Source of the DNA: JBDKVA01 sp039679375
Lineage (GTDB): Bacteria; Bacillota; Clostridia; Acetivibrionales; DTU013
Length of the DNA: 24,598 nt
Assembly (NCBI GenBank): GCA_039679375.1
Contig: JBDKVA010000003.1
Span: 1-24,598, forward strand
Reading direction: 5' to 3'
Shown here: piece after piece, positions 1 to 7,391 of the stretch
Layout: every line of letters begins with the position of its first letter
Position numbering within the stretch: position 1 is the stretch's first letter
Position numbers and translations under genes: made by a program
Notes under the pieces: generated by a model
The model's input: only the letters and a program-made list of their open reading frames with translations
What the model was told of the DNA's origin: nothing
Database searches by the model: none

Positions 1-2
1 TA

Positions 3-1085
3 CCTGAGGACTTAAAAAAAGTGGTATTGGCCGGCGGCATGGATTACGATGAAGAAGGATGGCTCAAGGAAACCTGCAGCATGGGCAGTCCTCTTTTAGT
101 TGTAGCCCGTAAAAGCGGTTCGGCAGAATTAATAGGAACTTTATGGACGTGAGGAATACTTGAGGAGGGTGGCCTGGAGCCGTCAATAAAAGCCCTGCTG
201 GAAAACTATGATAAAAGCGGTAACGGAGGTGGAAGCAATTCTCCGGAAGCCAGCGGAAACACTAATAGCGGAAAATCCAATGGTGAAAACGATAATACCG
301 GGACAAACGAAATCAAATTTACCGATGCGTTTAACGGAAATATAATCAGTCCGGCTGTTACAGGTGAAATGAAAGAAAAGCTTCAGAGCACTCTTGCTTC
401 CATGAAGGAAATGGGTCCGGGAGTAGGCCCGTGGAGGATTATTTACTGCAATGGAGATAAAATTATACTGTATAACTATTCACATATCGTTGCGTGTGAC
501 ATTACGGAAAAAAACAAGGGCATTTATTCCATTATCGGGCTGAATGATTTAAAAACGGGTAATTATCAGGGATCCATTGTTGCCATGATATATCCGAGCC
601 CGGATGCCATGGCTTGTATTCTGGGAGCCGCCTGCTGGGAGAAGGACATTAATGTGCCCCAAAGTCTTTACCTTTGCAGCTTCTACGACGGTTCGGTAAA
701 AGAGCTGGAAGTTAATTATAATATTGCGGACAACAAGGTTACATGGTATAGAAATATGCCAAGCTCCGTTATGCTGCCCTGGTATGTCTCCATTAAGGGA
801 AACGGCGCCGGAATTATTTATGATATCGCAAGTGACAGGAAGATTGATAGCATTCCTGAAGGCGCCAGTCTGGAAAATGCAGAAGAGAAATTCATAGAAA
901 ATATTGAGCTTAATACAGGCTATACTTATCTATTCTGGTGGAAAACAGATGAAAATACCGTAATAGGCGTACCCTACAGCAAAACCGCAGGTAATTCCGG
1001 TGAGTTGAAGCTTACTGATTTTGAAATAATTGAAGTTAATCTGAAAGATAAATCAGGCAGGATATTGTATAAAATAAACAGATAA
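3..1085 (+). pseudogene. 3' part of a secreted-type protein gene interrupted by an in-frame TGA
   Basis: One reading frame runs from the window edge to the TAA at 1083-1085 with a single stop, TGA at 150-152. Before the stop the peptide ends with IGTLWT. After it the same frame continues without a break through a Gly/Ser/Asn/Glu-rich linker (about 205-320) into a roughly 240-residue C-terminal domain. No ATG, GTG or TTG occurs in frame between 153 and 368, so a separate downstream gene would need CTG (174) behind AGGAGGG (163-169) or the weakly preceded ATG at 369. A domain-linker-domain protein broken by a nonsense change (for example TGG to TGA) fits best. Two adjacent genes, recoding or a sequencing error remain possible. 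The 5' end lies outside the window. Function is not recognised; the composition suggests an extracytoplasmic protein. Confidence 0.5.
369..1085 (+). CDS. Intact distal open frame, unknown extracytoplasmic-type domain (238 aa from ATG)
   Basis: This is the uninterrupted distal part of the broken frame, counted from its first ATG. It has no signal peptide or membrane segment of its own. Recurrent short blocks with Trp/Tyr and beta-strand-like alternation (WRIIYCNGDKIILYNYS, then YLCSFYDGSVKELEV, then YLFWWKTDENTVIGV) look like blades of a beta-propeller or another all-beta fold. This is by eye only. The ribosome binding site at its ATG is poor, with AGGTG only three bases upstream. Independent translation is therefore doubtful, and it is more likely the C-terminal domain of the longer protein. 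It ends only about 16 bases before the promoter of the MerR gene. Confidence 0.4.
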   Translation: MKEKLQSTLASMKEMGPGVGPWRIIYCNGDKIILYNYSHIVACDITEKNKGIYSIIGLNDLKTGNYQGSIVAMIYPSPDAMACILGAACWEKDINVPQSLYLCSFYDGSVKELEVNYNIADNKVTWYRNMPSSVMLPWYVSIKGNGAGIIYDIASDRKIDSIPEGASLENAEEKFIENIELNTGYTYLFWWKTDENTVIGVPYSKTAGNSGELKLTDFEIIEVNLKDKSGRILYKINR

Positions 1086-1100
1086 GTTGAACCCTCCACT

Positions 1101-1131
1101 ATAACACCAGACTTTTGCCTGATGTTATGAT
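1101..1131 (+). promoter_or_regulatory. MerR-type promoter of the tandem-HTH regulator gene
   Basis: A -35-like ATAACA (1101-1106) and a -10-like TATGAT (1126-1131) are separated by 19 bp, the long spacer typical of promoters activated by MerR proteins. Inside lies an imperfect dyad, TAACACCAG (1102-1110) and CTGATGTTA (1119-1127). The 38 bp from 1090 to 1127 match 31 of 38 positions of the sequence upstream of the ABC exporter (7143-7180), with identical length and element spacing. This points to one regulator acting at both sites, and the MerR gene starting 28 bp downstream is the obvious candidate (autoregulation). Confidence 0.65.
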
Positions 1132-1150
1132 GTACAAGATTGGAGGCTGC

Positions 1151-1162
1151 ATGATTGAATGA
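1151..1162 (+). CDS. Three-codon upstream ORF overlapping the MerR start
   Basis: ATG ATT GAA TGA follows GGAGG (1142-1146) at a 4-base spacing. Its stop codon overlaps the regulator's ATG (1159-1161) as ATGA. The regulator's own ATG lies 12 bases from GGAGG, longer than usual, and TGA (1156-1158) directly precedes it in frame. Termination-reinitiation on this minimal ORF could therefore set regulator translation. It may be chance. Confidence 0.25.
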   Translation: MIE

Positions 1163-1923
1163 ATATCTATAAAACAAAGGAAATTGCAGGCATTATAGGC
1201 ATACATCCCAATACGGTGCGGCTTTATGAGGAGCTCGGACTTATCCCCAGACCGGAACGAAGGTCAAACGGCTACCGCGTTTTTACAGATTTGCATATAG
1301 AGCAATTCAAGCTAGCACGAACAGCCCTGAAAGTGGAGGTTCTGCAAAACGGTTTGCGAAAAAAAGCGATCGGCGTTATTAAGCTTTCGGCTGCAGGAGA
1401 CTTCGATGGAGCAATACGCCTTGCAGAGAGTTATTTGCAGCAAATCAAGGAAGAACAAAGAAACGCCGAAGAAGCCATAACAATCACGGAGCGCCTGTTA
1501 TCCGACAATAAACAGGAGGCAGACAGCTCCTTTTTCACCAGAAAAGAAACAGCAAACCATCTGCAAATCTCAATGGATACTCTGAGAAATTGGGAAATGA
1601 ATGGTTTACTGGTTATCAAGCGAAAACAAAACGGTTATCGTGTATACACAGATAAAGATATCAAGCTCCTTAAAATTATTCGTTCCTTACGCTGCGCCAA
1701 TTATTCGCTGACAGCGATTTTGCGGATGCTGAATGCGCTGTCCGGAAATCCAAAAGTAAATATACGCGAGGTTATTGATACGCCGGAAGGAACCGACGAC
1801 ATCATTTCCGTATGCGATAAGCTGCTCACATCCTTGCAATATGCAGAAAATAGTGCACATAGCATGCTCGTTCAACTTGAAAAGATGAAAAAGCGATGGC
1901 CGACGGCTTACATAGTTTCTTAA
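1159..1923 (+). CDS. MerR family regulator with two HTH domains
   Basis: This 254-aa cytoplasmic DNA-binding protein has two MerR-type winged HTH domains. The first (residues about 4-72) contains KEIAGIIGIHPNTVRLYEELGLI and the wing NGYRVFTDLHI. The second (about 124-195) contains KETANHLQISMDTLRNWEMNGLL and NGYRVYTDKDI. A helical stretch (about 85-115) links them, and the C-terminal 60 residues are helical with no recognised ligand domain. Tandem-HTH MerR proteins are often found beside ABC exporters. Here the likely target is the exporter at 7392-8856, because both genes carry nearly the same 19-bp-spacer promoter. An in-frame TGA immediately upstream fixes the start near 1159. The gene ends tail-to-tail with the minus-strand permease, sharing 4 bases (1920-1923), and no terminator hairpin lies between them. 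The inducing signal cannot be read from the sequence. Confidence 0.85.
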   Translation: MNIYKTKEIAGIIGIHPNTVRLYEELGLIPRPERRSNGYRVFTDLHIEQFKLARTALKVEVLQNGLRKKAIGVIKLSAAGDFDGAIRLAESYLQQIKEEQRNAEEAITITERLLSDNKQEADSSFFTRKETANHLQISMDTLRNWEMNGLLVIKRKQNGYRVYTDKDIKLLKIIRSLRCANYSLTAILRMLNALSGNPKVNIREVIDTPEGTDDIISVCDKLLTSLQYAENSAHSMLVQLEKMKKRWPTAYIVS

Positions 1924-4334
1924 AGTGATCCTATAACTTCCGAAATGCCCTGCGCTTTAATCCGCTTCAGGGGACCGGTTACGGACATAACCGTCACCAG
2001 CATGATTAAAACAATTATTAAAGCTATTTGCATATAAGGAAACTTCCAAATACTGATGAGCCGGGGCAGAAAATTGATAATGAGCATCTTTTGCATAGCG
2101 ATGCCCAGAATACATCCGGCAATGCCTCCTGTCAGGCTATATGTCACCGCTTCGGCTAAAGCCATTCTATCGAGCTGGACACCGGACATGCCTACTGCCC
2201 GCATTACCCCTAAATACTTAGTCCTGGATACTATACTGGTATTCATGGTATTGGCTATGTTCAAAACGCTGATCAGGGCAATGACTATAACAAAACCATA
2301 TATAAAAACTGCCATGGTTAAAAAGTATCCATCGATCTCATCATTTTTCTGACGCTGGTCATAAAGTGAAACGGATTCATCCAGCATACCCTTGATTCCG
2401 CTCACTGTCTGCTCCTGTCCCTGCCTGTCAAGCTGTATATCGATAACCTTATATGCCGAATCCCCTGTCAGCTCGGTAAACAGCTTCTCGGTTGTGATGA
2501 AGGTGGTAAGCGAAAGCCTGGAGTCACTGAAAGGAACAGTTCTCAGGATGGCCATGACAGTCATTTCTTTTGTTCCCCCGGGAGCTTGGATATAAACCTT
2601 GTCTCCCAGCTGCAGCGAAGCAGTTTCAATACCTACGCCTTTTCTGAGAGGCAGGGCGACCGCTATCACACCATTCTGCCCGTTAAGCTTTTCCATGGAA
2701 AGCTCTCCCTTAATCAGATCCGTTTTAGCCCACTCGAGCTGGTTTTCATCATAAGAGATCAGCCAGGATTTTTCCGGCGGTATAAACCTCCCGTCATCCG
2801 TTTCAGGAATTTCCCCTATGATTTTCCGGTAAGCGCCGGTCAGTCTCGAAGCGTCAAAGGTGGCATTCACATAGCCAAGCCTCCTGCCGTATACCTTTTT
2901 TACGCCGTCCAGGGCTGAAAGCTCCTCGTACAGAGCATTGTTCAAGCCCTGCCCCTGATCTGCCGAAAGTACGATATCCGACGTATAGGGCTTTGTTGTT
3001 TTCAATGCGGAATGCATGAAATCAACCAACACTTGAAAACCTAAAAACATCACGATGCTGATGGCTATGGAACAGGACATCAGGAAAAGCGTTTTCTTTT
3101 TTACAACGGCGTTGTTCACGCCCATAGCAATTTCCGCATGAAACATTTTTGCCAGCAATCCGCGTTTTTTCTTTTTAGGGATTTTCATATCGCTGCTTCC
3201 TGTAACCGCGTTAACAGGAGATACTCTTGCCGCTTTTTTTGCAGGCAGGGCTGAAGCGATAAGTACTGTCAGGAAACCAACAGCTATACCGGCGGCGATT
3301 CCCACTATGCTGATGTTGAACAAGGCTATTTCCCTGAAAAGGCTGCTATTGTAATATTTAAGTATCACCGAGCACAAAAAAGCCAGCAGCATACCGGCAA
3401 GGATCCCTATGGGAACTGCTCTTAAGGTGATTTGCACTCCTTCTCTCCTGACCAGCTTTTTGATTTGCGAAGGCGACGCGCCGATACACCTTAAAAGTCC
3501 GAATTGCCTTACCCTTTCCATCACAGAAATATTAAAGGTATTATAAATCATCATCACGCCGGCAATAAGGACAATGAGGAATAAAACCGCACCTGTCGCA
3601 TATAAGTTCATAACCGTATTGCTTGCGCCCTGCCCCATGAACGCAAGCAGCCTTTCATTGCGCCCGATTCTGTTACCACCCGGCTTCAGGATACTTTTAA
3701 TTTCATTTTCCGCTTTCTTTATATTAACGCCATTTTTAAACTCAATAAGATAATAGCTTGCTTTTTCAGAACCGGCCATATCAGCGCCGCTGATAGACAA
3801 AAGTACCCCGGGCATTCCGGATGCCTTCGTACTTCCGAAATCATTGTAAATTCCGCTGATTTTGAATTCCTTTTCCTTACTGTCTGCAAAAATAACCTTT
3901 ACCGTATCCCCTGTTTTCATCTGAAAACTTTCGGACGCCCACCCTTCGAGCATTATTTCATTTTCCTCTACAGGGTATTTGCCTTGTAAAAGGGTAATAT
4001 TCATGTTTGGGGCGAACTTTTCGTCCAATGCCGACAATCTGCATTCTTTCCCGCCTAAAGTTCCATTTTTAAACGATATCCATGTTCCGGAGTTTTTAAC
4101 GTCAATGCGGCCGGAAATTACCTGCTTTTCTTCATCGGTAACATTTTTTACAAGCAAATGATAGTTGCCGTATTCATGGATCTGTTGAATTTTTTCAAAC
4201 TGCTGAAAAAAATCCAGCATGGAAAAGATACCGGTGACAAGTGCTACGGCTATGGCAACGCTTAACACAACCAGCCTTGTTTTCTTTTTATGCATCGACA
4301 GGTATTTGGGGACAATTGAGAGGTAGCTGGTCAT
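1920..4334 (-). CDS. ABC transporter permease, FtsX type (804 aa)
   Basis: This is the membrane subunit of an FtsX/LolC/MacB-like exporter, the type often linked to antimicrobial peptide or envelope-stress defence. It carries two FtsX units. An N-terminal membrane segment (about 20-42) is followed by a large extracytoplasmic domain (about 45-235) and three segments (about 247-269, 305-327, 341-363). A Lys-rich cytoplasmic stretch then leads to a segment at about 415-437, a second external domain, and three C-terminal segments. Each unit has the expected coupling motif after its first helix of the triplet: RQFGLLRCIGASPSQIKK and KYLGVMRAVGMSGVQLDR. This differs from true MacB (four segments, one FtsX unit). 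Its ATG overlaps the ATPase stop as ATGA, so the two are translationally coupled. It is the last gene of the regulator-kinase-ATPase-permease operon. The substrate is unknown. Confidence 0.88.
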   Translation of the reverse strand: MTSYLSIVPKYLSMHKKKTRLVVLSVAIAVALVTGIFSMLDFFQQFEKIQQIHEYGNYHLLVKNVTDEEKQVISGRIDVKNSGTWISFKNGTLGGKECRLSALDEKFAPNMNITLLQGKYPVEENEIMLEGWASESFQMKTGDTVKVIFADSKEKEFKISGIYNDFGSTKASGMPGVLLSISGADMAGSEKASYYLIEFKNGVNIKKAENEIKSILKPGGNRIGRNERLLAFMGQGASNTVMNLYATGAVLFLIVLIAGVMMIYNTFNISVMERVRQFGLLRCIGASPSQIKKLVRREGVQITLRAVPIGILAGMLLAFLCSVILKYYNSSLFREIALFNISIVGIAAGIAVGFLTVLIASALPAKKAARVSPVNAVTGSSDMKIPKKKKRGLLAKMFHAEIAMGVNNAVVKKKTLFLMSCSIAISIVMFLGFQVLVDFMHSALKTTKPYTSDIVLSADQGQGLNNALYEELSALDGVKKVYGRRLGYVNATFDASRLTGAYRKIIGEIPETDDGRFIPPEKSWLISYDENQLEWAKTDLIKGELSMEKLNGQNGVIAVALPLRKGVGIETASLQLGDKVYIQAPGGTKEMTVMAILRTVPFSDSRLSLTTFITTEKLFTELTGDSAYKVIDIQLDRQGQEQTVSGIKGMLDESVSLYDQRQKNDEIDGYFLTMAVFIYGFVIVIALISVLNIANTMNTSIVSRTKYLGVMRAVGMSGVQLDRMALAEAVTYSLTGGIAGCILGIAMQKMLIINFLPRLISIWKFPYMQIALIIVLIMLVTVMSVTGPLKRIKAQGISEVIGSL

Positions 4335-5014
4335 TGCCTGGCACCTCCCAGTTCCGTCACGACGCCGTCCTCAACACCCAGCACACGGTCTGCAAAGGAA
4401 GCATAGCTTTGATTGTGCGTAATCATGATGAGCGTCTGATTATACCTTTCAACAGATAGCTTCATCAGATTGATTACATCCCGGCTGTTTTTGGTATCCA
4501 GATTTCCGGTCGGTTCATCCGCCAAAATTATGGCCGGCCTGCCCGCAAGCGCCCTGCCGATAGCCACGCGCTGCTGCTGACCGCCGGAAAGCTGGTTGGG
4601 CAGATGGCGCCTTCTGTCTGTCAGTCCCAATATATTAAGCAGCTCGTCAATATGCTGTTTATCAGGCTTCTTATAATCCAAAAGCAGTGGTAAAATCATA
4701 TTTTCCTCTACATTAAGCTCCGGAACCAGATTATATGCCTGAAAGATGAAGCCGATATTCCGCCTGCGGAAAACCGACATCTCTTTTTCATTCATGGTAA
4801 AAATATCTTTTCCATCCAGGAACACCTTTCCGGATGTCGGCGTATCTAACGCACCCAGCAGATTGAGCAGGGTGCTTTTTCCGGAGCCGGATGGTCCCAC
4901 GATGGCCACAAACTCCCCTTTATTAACTGAGAAGGAAGCATTTTTTAATGCATCCACTTTTGTTTCCCCTGTTCCGTAAGTTTTGCACAAACCCTGTGTT
5001 ACTAATATATCCAA
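4331..5014 (-). CDS. ABC transporter ATP-binding protein, MacB/LolD type
   Basis: This 227-aa ATPase should power the FtsX permease encoded next to it. Walker A is GPSGSGKST (40-48), the Q-loop Gln is at about 92 (FIFQAYNLVP), the signature is LSGGQQQR (142-149), Walker B is IILADEP (162-168), and the switch His is at about 200. The NLVPELNVEENM stretch and overall length match the LolD/MacB subfamily, not ABC-2 drug pumps. The start is TTG (5014-5012), supported by GAGGTG six bases upstream; there is no better ATG. A 71-bp gap separates it from the kinase gene. That gap holds a tandem TTACC TTACC (5059-5068 on +) that could be part of a response-regulator site, though this is speculative. 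Confidence 0.9.
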   Translation of the reverse strand: MDILVTQGLCKTYGTGETKVDALKNASFSVNKGEFVAIVGPSGSGKSTLLNLLGALDTPTSGKVFLDGKDIFTMNEKEMSVFRRRNIGFIFQAYNLVPELNVEENMILPLLLDYKKPDKQHIDELLNILGLTDRRRHLPNQLSGGQQQRVAIGRALAGRPAIILADEPTGNLDTKNSRDVINLMKLSVERYNQTLIMITHNQSYASFADRVLGVEDGVVTELGGARQ

Positions 5015-5085
5015 CCTTTACACCTCATTTTTTTATATTAATTGAGATGATAGCATGTTTACCTTACCCTCAGGTGAATTTAATC

Positions 5086-6330
5086 TTACATATTTGAAAG
5101 CTTTGGAAACGCCAGATGAAATGCGGCTCCCTTACCCAATTCACTCTCAACCGTGACGGAACCTCCATGCATTTCGACAATGGCTTTGGTAAGGGTAAGT
5201 CCAATGCCGGCTCCCTGTTTATCTTTTGAATACCGGCTCCTGTAAAATCTTTTGAATATATGATGGATATCCTCCGGGTGGATGCCGGATCCGTTGTCTT
5301 TTATCATGATTTGAGTTAAAACGGGCGTTTCATCGCATCGTATCACAATTTGATCTTTTGCTTCCGTGTGATCCAATGAGTTCTTAATAAGATTGCTGAT
5401 CGCTTCCATTAGCCATTCTTCATCAAAGCTTAAAGTAATGCGCCCGTCACAATCAAGGATTATGGCTTTATCCTCCAATTCGGCACGGGTGCGGAACCCT
5501 TCTATTGCTTCTTCAAGAAACCTCCTCAAATTGTTCACGCTTTTTTCCGGTTCGATTGAGCCGGCGTCCAGTCTCGCTAATTTCAGCAAATTCTGAATTA
5601 AAACCTCCATTCGGACAAGCTCACGCCGGCTTTTTGATGTAAAGCTGTCCACCACGGCATTTCCTGTTTTTTCATCCTGTATGATCTCATTGTACATTTT
5701 AAGTGCGGCAAGAGGAGTTTTCAATTGATGGGATATATCTGAAATCGTATCCTTCAGGAATTCCTTGTTTTGCTTTTCTTTTGCGATATGAGAGGTTAAT
5801 GAGGTCGACATCCCGTTTATAGAAGTAAAAAGCCTGGACAGACTGCCTTCTTCGCGATCGTCCAGACGCACGGCAGTATTGCCGTCCATAAAGCTTAAAA
5901 TACCCATATTGGCCTTTTCAAGCCTTTCATTCCGCCGTAAAGCAAAAAATAATAATACTAAAAGAAAGGTAATAGAAAAAACTGCAGACAGTACCATTAT
6001 CAGCACGGTATATTTTTTATAAAAGCTTCCCACTTCAGGAAGCAGGCTGCTTTCGACAGCGTTGCTGTATCCTGCGGCTTGCAGAAGCTTCTGTCCGGCC
6101 TCCAGATCATCATTCGTCTTTTCCGATGTAAAAGCATACGTTATGTGCGGCTTATCCGGACCGTTACGATACAGATATCCTGCAACTGCGTAATCATGTG
6201 AGATCATCTTTTGCTTATAATCGTCTGCCATGAGTTTTACGGTTACCTGCCCCAGGAGCATGTATCCCAAAAGGAGCGCTGCGATAACGGTAAAAAGAGT
6301 CCTGATTTCTTTTTCCACGAAAATCCTCAT
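5086..6330 (-). CDS. Membrane sensor histidine kinase
   Basis: This 414-aa class I histidine kinase has two membrane segments (about 11-33 and 107-131) flanking a short extracytoplasmic sensor of about 70 residues. A HAMP-like linker follows, then a HisKA domain with H-box ISHQLKTPLAAL (phosphoacceptor His about 201). The HATPase domain has the N-box NLIKNSLDHT, G1 DNGSGI (about 345-350), the F-box FKRFYR and G2 GAGIGLTL. It should phosphorylate the response regulator encoded just upstream. I chose ATG at 6330 over TTG at 6336. GAGGG lies 7 bases before the ATG but only 2 before the TTG. That ribosome binding site overlaps the regulator's TGA, which indicates coupling. The small sensor domain and adjacent FtsX exporter suggest envelope or peptide sensing, as in related Firmicute systems; this is inference. 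Confidence 0.9.
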   Translation of the reverse strand: MRIFVEKEIRTLFTVIAALLLGYMLLGQVTVKLMADDYKQKMISHDYAVAGYLYRNGPDKPHITYAFTSEKTNDDLEAGQKLLQAAGYSNAVESSLLPEVGSFYKKYTVLIMVLSAVFSITFLLVLLFFALRRNERLEKANMGILSFMDGNTAVRLDDREEGSLSRLFTSINGMSTSLTSHIAKEKQNKEFLKDTISDISHQLKTPLAALKMYNEIIQDEKTGNAVVDSFTSKSRRELVRMEVLIQNLLKLARLDAGSIEPEKSVNNLRRFLEEAIEGFRTRAELEDKAIILDCDGRITLSFDEEWLMEAISNLIKNSLDHTEAKDQIVIRCDETPVLTQIMIKDNGSGIHPEDIHHIFKRFYRSRYSKDKQGAGIGLTLTKAIVEMHGGSVTVESELGKGAAFHLAFPKLSNM

Positions 6331-6340
6331 ATGCAATCCC

Positions 6341-7033
6341 TCACTTTACAATGTTCCACTTATAGCCTAGTCTCCGCACTGTCAGTAAAAAAACAGGATT
6401 TTCCGGATCATCTTCAACTTTGCTTCTTAGCCGCCGCACATATACGGATAGGGTATTGTCGTCTATAAAGCTCCCGCCGCTGTCCCAAAGCCTGTCCAGT
6501 ATTACTTCCCTTGTTAAAACAGCATCCGGATTCTGCATGAGCAGGCACAGCAGCCTGTATTCAGCGGCTGTGAGCTCTATATTATGGGCATTTTTAAACA
6601 CACGGTTTTCCTGCAGCCTAACCGTTATGCCATTTGACCGCAGTTCGGCCGGCGCATTCACATTATCGGATAATTTAGCCCGCCGCAGCAGGGCATTGAT
6701 CCTTGATATCAACTCGTTTAATTTAAAGGGCTTTGTAATATAGTCATCTCCGCCGATATCCAGTCCCATAACCACATTGACTTCCTCATCCGAAGCAGTC
6801 AGGAAAATAATAGGCACCGTCAAAGCCTGCCTTACCTTTTTACATATCTCGAATCCGCTTCCATCCGGCAATGCCAAATCAAGAATCAGCAAATCGTACT
6901 TTCCGTCATGAATCATTGAAAAAGCTTCCTTAACCGTTCTTGCAATATTAACAGTGAAGCCGTTCTTTCGAAGTGAAAACTCAAGTCCGTCAATCAAACT
7001 TAAATCATCTTCTACAAGAAGTATGCTGTTCAT
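6341..7033 (-). CDS. OmpR/PhoB family response regulator
   Basis: This 230-aa regulator has an N-terminal receiver domain with acidic pocket VEDD (8-10), phosphoacceptor Asp at about 52 in LLILDLALPDGSG, Thr79 and Lys101 (ITKPFKLNEL). The C-terminal winged-helix domain (about 128-227) ends in the typical SVYVRRLRSKVEDDPENP and VRRLGYKW. It is the first gene of the minus-strand operon that continues into the kinase, ATPase and permease. All four genes are tightly spaced, so autoregulation of the operon is the likely mode. The start ATG is preceded by AGGGGG about nine bases upstream. The MerR-type promoter of the exporter fires divergently from the same intergenic region. Confidence 0.92.
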   Translation of the reverse strand: MNSILLVEDDLSLIDGLEFSLRKNGFTVNIARTVKEAFSMIHDGKYDLLILDLALPDGSGFEICKKVRQALTVPIIFLTASDEEVNVVMGLDIGGDDYITKPFKLNELISRINALLRRAKLSDNVNAPAELRSNGITVRLQENRVFKNAHNIELTAAEYRLLCLLMQNPDAVLTREVILDRLWDSGGSFIDDNTLSVYVRRLRSKVEDDPENPVFLLTVRRLGYKWNIVK

Positions 7034-7087
7034 TATTATCAGCCCCCTTTAATTTCATCGGCAGGTTTCTTGCATTGATTTTATCAC

Positions 7088-7116
7088 AGTATATTTCGGG
7101 ACAGTGAAAAAAACAA
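7088..7116 (-). promoter_or_regulatory. Candidate promoter of the two-component/ABC operon
   Basis: On the minus strand TTGTTT (7116-7111) and TATACT (7093-7088) are separated by 17 bp, about 55 bp before the response regulator start. The match is reasonable but unproven. It lies back-to-back with the exporter promoter at 7154-7184. Confidence 0.35.
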
Positions 7117-7153
7117 GGGAATAAGTATCAATATTTGAACCAAACCCTACACT

Positions 7154-7184
7154 TTAACACCATACTTTGCTCTGGTGTTATTCT
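7154..7184 (+). promoter_or_regulatory. MerR-type promoter of the ABC-2 exporter
   Basis: TTAACA (7154-7159, one mismatch to TTGACA) and TATTCT (7179-7184) are separated by 19 bp. The spacer region carries a perfect 8-bp dyad, TAACACCA (7155-7162) and TGGTGTTA (7173-7180). The 38-bp block 7143-7180 matches 31 of 38 positions of the block before the tandem-HTH MerR gene, with all elements at the same spacing. An over-long spacer with a central dyad is the known architecture of MerR-activated promoters. The hairpin could also be misread as a weak terminator, but the conserved promoter elements argue for an operator. Confidence 0.65.
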
Positions 7185-7186
7185 TT

Positions 7187-7353
7187 TATGGAGCGGCGGA
7201 GTCTTGCTCTAAATAAGTGATTTCGCTAAGCGACAATCGCGACAGGCGATTTTGCAAAGCAAAGTGCGACGCTGCAGGGGCTCGATGCCCCGAGATTTTA
7301 ATTATGGAGCGGCGGAGTCCTGCTCCATCGAAGGAGCCTGATGCTCCTTCGAT
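7187..7353 (+). repeat. Hairpin-rich repeat element forming the exporter mRNA leader
   Basis: Between promoter and start codon lies a run of short inverted repeats with almost no unpaired sequence between them. A 23-base direct repeat, TATGGAGCGGCGGAGTC plus Y plus TGCTC, occurs at 7187-7209 and 7303-7325 (22 of 23 identical). Stems include AATCGC/GCGATT around 7235-7252 and GGGGC/GCCCC (7277-7281 with 7287-7291). A further stem is ATGGAGC/GCTCCAT (7304-7310 with 7322-7328), and the longest is the perfect 11-bp ATCGAAGGAGC/GCTCCTTCGAT (7327-7337 with 7343-7353). Loops are often 5 nt and related (TCGAT, CTGAT, GACAG). No T-run follows the last stem, so it is not an ordinary terminator. It may be a dispersed palindromic repeat, an mRNA stabiliser or a cis-acting RNA. 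Confidence 0.6.
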
Positions 7354-7391
7354 TATGATATATGCAAAGAAAAGAATAGGAGGGATATAGC

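Noticed and set aside
7155..7180. Hairpin TAACACCA/TGGTGTTA as an intrinsic terminator
   Set aside because: The same element with identical spacing precedes the MerR gene, and -35/-10 hexamers with a 19-bp spacer coincide with it. An operator explains it better, although TTCTTTT follows.
7187..7353. CRISPR-like or transposon-derived repeat array
   Set aside because: Only two copies of the 23-base repeat exist, with a single 93-base gap. There are no regular spacers, no Cas genes, no terminal inverted repeats and no target duplication that I can see.
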